Position numbers and translations under genes: made by a program
The notes under the pieces: generated by a model
What the model was told of the DNA's origin: nothing
Database searches by the model: none
Seen by the model: the letters and a program-made list of their open reading frames with translations, nothing else
Assembly (NCBI GenBank): GCA_015039465.1
Contig: MU130363.1
Coordinates: 287,672 to 351,671, forward strand
Origin: Phlegmacium glaucopus
Taxonomy: Eukaryota; Basidiomycota; Agaricomycetes; Agaricales; Cortinariaceae
DNA length: 64,000 nucleotides
Reading direction: 5' to 3'
Part shown: positions 56,731 to 64,000 of the stretch, one piece after another
Position numbering within the stretch: the stretch's first letter is position 1
How the letters are laid out: each line of letters opens with the position of its first letter

Positions 56731-59700
56731 TTATCTCCTCCTTTCGAACGAACCTTGTACTTGTTCAAAATTTGTTTGGCGTGTGTCAAGTTATCTTCTG
56801 CCAACCACTCGTTCTCCTCCATCGGAAAACCCTTCCATTTCACTAAGAATTGCCTCTTTCCCCTTCTGATACGATCATTCAAAATCTCCTCCACTTCCTG
56901 TTCGGGTTCTCCATCTACAAGTTCAGGTGGGGGTGGCTCTACATGCGGGCGGTTTCCTCGGTGATAAGGGAAAAGTTTCGAAACATGAAATACTGGGTGA
57001 ACCTTCCATGTTGACGGTAGTTTGAGCCGGTACGCACGCTGACCGATTTTACTTTCAACTTTGAATGGCCCGAAACGGCGATGTTCTAACTTTCGGGTGG
57101 GTCGATTCGTTTTCAGGTTCTCGCCTTCCAAAAGAACTTCGTCGCCTGGTTGGAATTCAGGTTCCGCCTGGTGGCTGCGATCGAAGTGGGTTTTCATGTC
57201 TCTCGCTGCTCGCTCTAATGCTGCTGCTGCTTCTTTCCTCAGTTCTTCCATCCTCTTTACGAAGTCTGATGCCGCCTCCACTGTCGACTCTGCTCTTACT
57301 TCAACACCTTTTCGTGGATTACGTCCCCAGTTGAGCATGAAAGGTGAGTGGCCTAGGGATGCCGAAGTTCAGTTCAGTTCGGTTCAGGACCCATTTTCTC
57401 AGAACCAGAACCAGAACCACTTAGGAAAATCAGAACCAGAACCAGAACCAGAACCGGACCAACAGAACCGGTTCTCTTGGTTCAGTTCTGGTTCAGAACC
57501 AGTTCGAACCATAAGAACCAGTTAAAAATAGACTTTTGTTAGGATATCACCAATTAGACAAGAAATTCTCATTTTAAATTTTATTTTCTAAAATTACATC
57601 TTATTTCTTAGAAATAAATATATCTTGAAATTTGAGGCCAGAAGTTTGTAGTATTGGTGTTATAACTATGACATCACTAAAAGTAAACATGAAAAGAAAA
57701 AATACTACTAAATCATTTTGCCAACTAGTGACAACCCTGAATTGGATTCTTGCAATAGGAGTATATTAATATTAATAAAACCTGAAGTTATAAAGTAAAT
57801 GAGACATATTATTGATTATGTACTATGCCAGACCAAAAAATGATGTACTTCTGATTGGAAATATATTGTGTTGGTGACTTGAATAAATATTTTCATTACA
57901 GATACAGGTACATTGTGCCATTTAACCTGTAAAATAATGCAAATAAGTAAATATATTACTTAAATGTTTGCCTTGGGATATAGTGGTTCAGAATGGTTTG
58001 AACCGGTTCAGAACCGGTTCTCAGATTTCTGGCCAATCAAGAACCAGAACCAGAACCAGATGGCTGAGGCCAAACCAGAACCAGAACCGAACCAGATACT
58101 TGGTTCGGTTCAGTTGGTTCTGGTTCTTGGACTGGTTCAGAACTGAACTTCGGCATCCCTAGAGTGGCCAGTGCTTTTGTTGACCTTGTCGTTATAACTG
58201 AATTCGGCTAGGGAAAGCCAATCTGCCCAGTTGTCTTGTCGGTAATTGACAAAGATACGCAGATATTGCTCGACTTCTTGGTTTACACGTTCAGTTTGGC
58301 CGTCAGTTTCGGGGTGGTACGCGGTGGATGTATTAGTTTGGATGCCAAGTAAGTGATTCAGCGCTTCCATGAATCTGGAAACAAAGATGGTTCCCCGATC
58401 ACTAATGACGGATTCTGGTAGGCCAAAATCCTTCCAAACATGGTCTCTATAAAGCCGTGCAGCTCCTTCAGATGTTAGAGACGTATAGGTGGGAACAATA
58501 CGAATCATCTTGGTGAGTCTATCAACGACAATCATAATAGCATCGTATCCCAAGCTAAGGGGTAGTTCGGTGATTAGGTCGACAGTAATCCGTTGCCACG
58601 GATATTTGGGGATAGGATTCGGTGAGAGCAGTCCTTGTGGTTTACTTCGTTTAATTTTTGTTCGTTGACAAAGATCACAGTTTTCGACATAGCGACGAAT
58701 GTCAACGTGGATCCGGGGCCACCAGTAGGAACGTAAGATTAGCTCTGCAGTTCTATATCGCCCTGGGTGACCCGCAGTGAAGGTGTCGTGGTGTAAGTGG
58801 ATGATTGTTTCGCGAAGGGCGCGGTCTGGTGGTACGTAAATACGATTTTGCCACAGAATCAAGCCTTCATACTCTTCCCAATCTTTCTCTTTCAGCATCA
58901 ATTTCTGTTTCACAACTCGTTCTACTTCCTTATGGTGTCGGATTTTCTCAACCAAGTCCGTTCCCTCATCCCCAATGTCAACATTTATTCTTCGCAAATG
59001 GTGAGGTTGAATTAATACAACCCCCTCATTATCGTCTCGTCCTTTTTCATGATCTGGTCTCCTAGACAACGCATCTGCCCTTCCCATGGTATGGCCTGGC
59101 CTATGGATCAATACAAAATCGTAGTTTGCAAGTTCAAGCGACCATCGAGCTTGTCGGCGGTTCAGTTTCTGGGCGGTCGTGAAGTATTGGAGGTTTTTGT
59201 GATCAGTGTGGATTTCGACTGTGTGTTCAGCCCCTTGTAAGTGATGTCGCCATTCTTCAAGCGCTCGCATAATGGCTAACATTTCTCGATCATGAATTTC
59301 ATAGTTTCTCTCGACGTTGCTCAAGGATTTTGATAAAAAGGCAACGGGTTTCCACACCTTGTCTTGACACTGCAGCAGTGTTGCGCCAGTTGCATACCCA
59401 GAGCTGTCGGCCTCTACGCGATAGGGATCCATATCGGTGGGAAACGCTAGTACAGGTGCTGTTGTAACAGCTATCTTGAGATCCTTGAATGCTTTTCTCT
59501 CCTCTCCTCCCCACTTCCATGGTTGATTGCCAGTAAGTCGATGGAGCGGGTAACTCATGGTCGAAAAATGACTGATAAATCGTCGATAATAGTTTGCGAA
59601 TCCAAGAAATTGTTGAAGTTCGCGTTTATCCTTGGGTTCTGGCCATGCCCGCACTGCCTCTACCTTCCCAGCATCCATCTCTACACCGTCCTCTGAGATC

Positions 59701-61709
59701 ACCATACCAAGGTATTCTACCTTTGTCTTCTCCCACTCACATTTCTCAGGCTTCAACGATAGATTATTATCTGCGAGAATCCGAAGAACTTCTTTTGTTA
59801 CAGCGCGGTGTTCCTCCAATGTTTTCGTAAATATCAGGATGTCGTCCATGTACACCACCACTACACCTCGCGTAATCAGCCCCGAGAATAATTCATTCAT
59901 CATTGTTTGGAAGGTCGCAGGGGAGTTGGTTAAGCCAAAGAACATAACCAGTGGTTCAAAGAGACCCCGGTTTGTGATAAATGCGGCTTTCCATTCATCG
60001 CCCTCTTTAACTCTAACATTGTTATAGCCCCACCTAACATCAAACTTCGTGAAATAATGTGCGCCTCGTAATTTGTCAATGATTTCAGAGATAAGAGGTA
60101 ATGGATATCGGTTCTTTATCGTTCCTGCGTTTAATCGACAATAGTCTTGAACAGGACGCAGACTTCCATCCTTTTTCTTGACAAAGAAGAATGGAGATGC
60201 GATTGGGCTCTTGGACGGTCGGATCCTCCCAGACTGTAAGTGCTCTTCAATGAATTCATCAAGTTGGCGTTGTTCATCTCGAGCCAATGGGTAGATTTTG
60301 CTTGTAAACGGGGTGCAATCGTCCTTGAGCTCGATTGCATGGTCCCATTTTCGTCGGGGTGGTAAGGTGTCAAAACTCGATTTCTCGAATATTGGACTGA
60401 AATCTTTGATGTATCTGTCAGGAATTGGGGTGTTTGCTTTCAACTTCTTGACACGTTCCTCCTCCTCCGCAATGTGCTGCGGTGAAGTGTATGCCGCCTG
60501 GATGGTTTCAAGATCCTCTGGTAAGACAAATAACCTCTCTCCCTCCTCTAACATATCCATTTCTTCGTTTCCCCAGTCATCCTCCTCAACCTTCTTGTTT
60601 CTTTCTTCATCATCACTATCGTCCACAAGGCTTCCTATCGTACTCTCATCCTCCTCCCACAACTGAGGCATTCCACATTCCTGTGGACAACGATTAAACA
60701 GGATCTTCGCATGGGTCCAATTAATGTTGGGGTTATGTCTCCGGAGCCATGAATGACCAAGGATAATCTTATTGGGTCCTGTGTTGGTGACGGCAAACGT
60801 TATTGTTTCAACGTGATCTCCAATCTTGAGACGTAATGGTACCACACATCGGATAGGGCCACCTTCATTTGGGGTACGATCAACATTGTAGATCGGAATT
60901 GGGTGTGCAAGTTTCTCAAGGTTCAGCTTTAATTCTCTTGCTAATGATTCATCAATATAACACCCTGTTGCACCTGAGTCTAGAAGGCAATCCACTGTGA
61001 ATTTCATTGCTGTGTCGACGGTTTGAAGAACTGCGGGAATAATAGTTGAGTTTGCTTTGGTTTTGCCGATTCCCCGTATGACATGCTGAAAGGGATGCCG
61101 TAGGTCTTCCAATGTTCGAATAGCGTCGTTGATTGGCGCAGTAATAAGTGCTTGGAAGAGGGATACAGTGACTTCGATTTGTCGTCGACTGGAAGTCCAT
61201 TTTCTCAATGCATGTATGGCCTCGTCCTTCATCTCCTTCAGCCGCCGTAGAAGCTTAGTCGCTGCACTGACATCATTCATATCCTCACCCTTCTCTTTCC
61301 GCTTCATATCTATCTCTCCTTCCATTGTTTTCCCCTTTTTCGATGTTTCCTTTCCTTCATCTCTTTCGTTCACAATGTTTTCATCCACCCTCAAATCACT
61401 TGTATCCTCGTTCTTCTCTTTCTGCTTTGTATCTATCTTTCCTCGCATTGCTTCCTTCTTTTCCGTCATTCCTTCCTCCTCATCTCTTTCATTTGCAGCG
61501 TTCTCATCCTCAAGAATACCAGGACCTTTGGCTTTCCTTTTTCTCTTCATCCTTTGTTCGTCTTCATCTTCTACATCTATCACAGTTGCTTTCATCACAG
61601 GTTTTATCTTCGGTTGTGCGGCTTTTAATAGCGTTGCAGAGTCGTGTATTGGTGTAAGTAAATTCATACTAATACATTGTGTAGACGAAGAGGGCGCACG
61701 GTATTTCAC
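56718..61709 (-). pseudogene. Chromovirus Pol with chromodomain, broken by an insertion
   Basis: The frame is open from 61709 (no ATG at its edge; the first in-frame Met is near 61665) to 58170, then 57345 to 56718 after the insertion. Protease: CLLDSGATGCYIDESLA. Reverse transcriptase: KFDVRWGYNNVRVKEGDEWK, FFGLTNSPATFQ and VVYMDDILIF. RNase H: ADSSGYATGATL. Integrase zinc finger: HHDTFTAGHPGRYRTAE...CDLCQR; core: VDRLTKM, SDRGTIFVSRF, HPETDGQTERVNQ. GPY/F: RRFGPFKVESKIGQRAYRL. Chromodomain: EEILNDRIRRGKRQFLVKWK, GFPMEENEWLAEDNL. It lies in the -1 frame relative to gag and overlaps its stop. Confidence 0.92.
57354..58161. mobile_element. Intact 808-bp hAT-like element, family N1, in integrase
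   Basis: The inverted ends TAGGGATGCCGAAGTTCAGT / ACTGAACTTCGGCATCCCTA are perfect over at least 20 bp. The 8-bp duplication gagtggcc is perfect (57346-57353 and 58162-58169). Subterminal zones of about 150 bp on both sides are packed with AGAACC/GGTTCT; the 400-bp core is AT-rich. No ORF of substance. It split the integrase between VNKSTGHS and the MLNWGR motif very recently, since the host retrotransposon itself is young. The older, shattered copy is at 2936-12493. Confidence 0.95.
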
Positions 61710-62662
61710 TCTTCGTTGGTAGGAAAACCCAGTTCAGTGAGTAATTCCTTTTTGTCATCGTCGGAGAGGTCGTTAAATATGCTGCGAATGAAGGCACGTG
61801 GGGCTTGACGAGTACGTCGAGGATGAGGACAGTTACGAGCAAGATGTCCTTCACCTCCACAGTTATAGCAATTGAATTTGCCAGTTGCTCCTCCTCGGGC
61901 TCGATCAATTTCCATAGGTAATCCTGCCCCTCCGAAAGTGCCAGAAGTGGCCGCAGGTGTATGGCCTGTCTGGGTCCCTCCACCTTGAACATTTGTTGTT
62001 GATCCTCCACCAGTGTTCTGTCCCCCTTCACGGTTTCCATTCATGTTAGTTACTCTACCTCCATATCCACTCTGAGATCCCCCTCCACGACCTCCACTAT
62101 AACCTCCACGAGCACCCCATCCACCAAAACTTCCACGCGCTCCCCATCCGCCAAAACCTCCACGGGGTCCCCATCCACCAAAACTTCCACGGCTACTGCT
62201 TCCTCCACTTGTATTTGGGTTACTCCCACTCCCAGCCTGTTGAGGACGACGTCGATGATCCAAATTTGCTTCTAGGTTTCGACGGTGATGATCCTTTTCG
62301 ATGGCCAATTTCTTCCATTCGATATACGTAGTGGGTTCTGAGACACCAATGGCAGCGTACATGTCCCCCAGAAGGTGACTATTGAGGCTCTTCTTCAAGA
62401 AACGGATTAATGCAGCGTCATTGTACCCAGAATCACGCCTATAAACTTCAACATCCTCAAAAAAGGTCTTGACCGGCGTGCGTTCGTCCTGAACAAGTTT
62501 CTCAAGTTTGATTTGGGCATCATCTTGGCGATTTGATGTCTCAAAATGACCCCGAAAGTCCTTTTCAAAACTCTCCCATGTTATCCACGGCAGTTCATTG
62601 GGAAGCAACCCCTCCATCAAGTTATCAAGCCACTTCTGTGCATTCCCTTCCAGATAAGTCAT
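61706..62662 (-). CDS. Chromovirus Gag, N-terminally short
   Basis: 318 residues. It begins MTYLEGNAQKWLDNLMEGLL, which is the middle of a usual capsid domain, and continues SFEKDFRGHFETSNRQDDAQ and LVQDERTPVKTFFEDVEVYR. A long Gly/Arg/Ser region (FGGWGARG repeats) leads to a CCHC knuckle (CYNCGGEGHLARNC) and ends LLTELGFPTNEE. Only 105 bp separate it from the 5' LTR. Members of this family normally have another 100 or more residues before the YLEG motif, so the 5' part of gag appears deleted. Confidence 0.85.
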   Translation of the reverse strand: MTYLEGNAQKWLDNLMEGLLPNELPWITWESFEKDFRGHFETSNRQDDAQIKLEKLVQDERTPVKTFFEDVEVYRRDSGYNDAALIRFLKKSLNSHLLGDMYAAIGVSEPTTYIEWKKLAIEKDHHRRNLEANLDHRRRPQQAGSGSNPNTSGGSSSRGSFGGWGPRGGFGGWGARGSFGGWGARGGYSGGRGGGSQSGYGGRVTNMNGNREGGQNTGGGSTTNVQGGGTQTGHTPAATSGTFGGAGLPMEIDRARGGATGKFNCYNCGGEGHLARNCPHPRRTRQAPRAFIRSIFNDLSDDDKKELLTELGFPTNEE

Positions 62663-62754
62663 AATGTTTCAGATATTGCAACGAACTTCGAGCCACAGTT
62701 CACGTCTTGGTCATGCAGTGTGTAGTGTGTATTAAAGGGAATCGGTTGTGGTGC

Positions 62755-62765
62755 AGTCTTGCGCT
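62755..62765 (-). other. Putative self-complementary primer-binding site
   Basis: Two bases inside the 5' LTR the sense strand reads AGCGCAAGACT. It does not begin TGG, so it is not a usual tRNA site. It is the exact reverse complement of the 11 bases AGTCTTGCGCT at the predicted start of the element RNA within the LTR. Tf1 of S. pombe primes reverse transcription from its own 5' end through an 11-base match of this kind. Confidence 0.65.
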
Positions 62766-62767
62766 AA

Positions 62768-62941
62768 TGTCAGCGTCGCGAGAGTAAAAGGGCGGAAATA
62801 AATATATAGGCGGTGGATAGACCAGCGCAAGACTGGAAAAGTATTTACAGGAGACGGAAGGCTATATACTGCGAATGTGAGACACGCTACTGTAAAGGGA
62901 GAGGACAAGATAAGATAAGATAAGGCGATCATTCTCTGACA
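62768..62941 (-). repeat. 5' LTR of the chromovirus with TATA box
   Basis: 174 bp. In the sense direction, TATATAG lies 34 bases before AGTCTTGCGCT (62834 down to 62824), the probable RNA start. A second AT-rich stretch (CCTATATATTTATTT) lies downstream. Confidence 0.9.
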
Positions 62942-63059
62942 TGATTGATGCATACATATAATATCACCAACGAGTATTCCTCCTTTGTCTGAAACTTGCT
63001 TGTTGGTTGGATTTCTGCATCACAAAGTGTAGGTTAACTTACCTCTCCTGCTCAGTTCT

Positions 63060-63300
63060 AAAATATATTTGTGCATCATTCATCACGCATCATGCAACAT
63101 ATGTTTTATCGTATAAAAAATTGCATCACGCATCACGCAACATGCAACACGACACATGTTTTCATACATGCAACATTTATAATATAAAACCGCATCATCG
63201 CATCATCGCATCAATGATCATCGATCATCGATCATCGCATCGATCATCGCATCGATCATCGCATCGATCATCGCATCACGCACGCATCACGCAACACATT
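63060..63300. repeat. GCATCA/CGATCATCGCAT simple repeat region
   Basis: Degenerate units of GCATCACGCA...CATGCAAC pass into a regular 12-bp run (CGATCATCGCAT, about 63223-63274). The unit differs from the fungal telomere repeat TTAGGG. It looks like a local minisatellite. Confidence 0.8.
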
Positions 63301-64000
63301 TTCATACACATGAAAATTGCATCATACATCATGGCATTCAATTGTATTTGGTTTGAAGTTCAAATTCTGCTGAAGTCAGCCGAATAACCGGTTGCTGAAT
63401 TATAGCCATGAGGGGGCAGGGAGGAGTGAAGGCGTGGGAGAGGTGCAGATGCTAGCCTATGCTGCCTGTCGGACTCAGTCGGAGAGACGATGGGCGGTAC
63501 CTTGATGGTGATGATCTCTGAGATGACAAGGTGATGACAACGCATCACATTTTGATGGCCCTAGCATTTCCTGAAACATATTAAATGTTGACAATACCCC
63601 CAGTAGTAGGGTTATTAAAATAATTGAGGCTTGTTAGCCTACAAACCCCCCTCCTATGTAAGCCTCGAATGTCGTGTGATTGAGGTGTTTTCGCTTTACT
63701 CATTTTACGCTCCCTTATTGTATATCAAGTCATAAAAACACCTTCTAAAGATGTTCGAGCATAGGGAAACTTGAAGGTCAGTCCAGCTCAAAGCAACAAT
63801 CAATAACAATCTTATCTCGTCGTCTGCAGCATCTATTCAGCACTTGTTTATCTTCCCATATTGATGGGGCCTAGATGGTAAGTGTCGATCAGGTGTTAAT
63901 CATCAGAAAAGCTATATTTCAAAGCTACCATAGATTCGATGTTATTCGAATCCATTGAACAGAAGTGAGCTGATGTCGAAAAGAGAACGAGTCAATAATT
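63301..64000. other. Right edge of window, no gene recognised
   Basis: No coding frame with family features, RNA gene or transposon end is visible. A gene could begin beyond the window. Confidence 0.5.

Larger units (their letters stand above)
56557..62941 (-). mobile_element. Ty3/gypsy chromovirus with two LTRs
   Basis: Two 174-bp LTRs (56557-56730 and 62768-62941; TGTCAGAGAATG...GCTGACA in sense) differ at one base. The flanking 5-bp duplication is tgatt (56552-56556 and 62942-62946). Between them on the minus strand lie gag, then protease, reverse transcriptase, RNase H, integrase and a C-terminal chromodomain. A purine-rich tract (AAAGGAGGAGATAA) ends at the 3' LTR. The near-identical LTRs indicate recent insertion, but the integrase is interrupted by an 808-bp short element and gag is short at its N-terminus, so this copy is defective. 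Confidence 0.95.
56130..63016 (+). pseudogene. eIF2B-beta fragment, split by a retrotransposon
   Basis: 56130-56556 copies the part of the eIF2B-beta gene from an intron (ATTCCTCTAATTTCGTTC) through [20 protein letters not shown] and [20 protein letters not shown] to ...PELI. It then continues after the chromovirus at 62942-63016 (GATGCATAC...CACCAACGAGTA, TTTGTCTGAAAC). It lacks both the N-terminal two thirds and the last exon. Small deletions break the frame in the VDK region (about 56515). It is a dead partial copy of 46062-47500 in inverted orientation. Confidence 0.88.

Noticed and set aside
57964..58162. Plus-strand ORFs rich in Asn/Gln/Arg/Thr
   Set aside because: Produced by the AGAACC repeats of short element N1.
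63180..63290. Possible CRISPR-like array
   Set aside because: Units are contiguous and short with no unique spacers, and the genome is eukaryotic; it is a minisatellite.

Overview
This window is nuclear DNA of a filamentous basidiomycete, most likely an agaricomycete. Protein genes are broken by many short GT-AG introns of about 50-60 bases. The proteins look fungal: Gti1/Pac2 (WOPR), Ecl1, a TRP5-type alpha-beta tryptophan synthase fusion, Elongin A, a Gid7/WDR26-like WD40 protein and CaaX-tailed G-protein gamma subunits. The mobile DNA (chromodomain Ty3/gypsy, tyrosine-recombinase retrotransposon, short 8-bp-TSD elements) also fits.

Layout. 0.4-17 kb: a secreted cupredoxin-like gene, a mitochondrial thioredoxin and G-gamma genes, rearranged by a tandem duplication whose unit ran from about 1.2 kb to about 17.0 kb. 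The left copy has lost most of thioredoxin and one G-gamma and holds a nested pile of transposons (2.9-12.5 kb). The junction near 13.67 kb joins a G-gamma copy to the cupredoxin signal-peptide exon. 17-50.4 kb: ordinary housekeeping DNA with a coiled-coil hypothetical, GUF1, Cwf18/CCDC12, a WOPR regulator, Elongin A, a WDR26/Gid7-like protein, Ecl1, a tRNA-Thr with a tiny intron, VPS54, a metaxin-like protein, a TLC-domain protein, a Gly/Ser-rich membrane protein, eIF2B-beta and tryptophan synthase. 50.4-64 kb: accessory DNA with four short elements carrying 8-bp TSDs (one nested in another, one inside the retrotransposon), an inverted and shuffled second copy of the Gly-rich gene plus an eIF2B-beta fragment, and a young chromovirus inserted in that fragment.

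Genes are mostly in divergent or convergent pairs. VPS54 and the metaxin gene have start codons only 45 bp apart. GUF1 and the Cwf18 gene share a 180-bp promoter, and WOPR and Elongin A share about 500 bp.

The most notable observations are these: (i) six element families that each carry a private short motif repeated in the DNA just inside the ends; (ii) a chromovirus whose primer-binding site matches the predicted 5' end of its own RNA, suggesting Tf1-like self-priming; (iii) a decayed DIRS/Ngaro-type element in which all six premature stops inspected are TGA, as expected from CpG decay; (iv) the signal peptide/G-gamma duplication junction. All gene models were spliced by eye, without transcript data or database searches.
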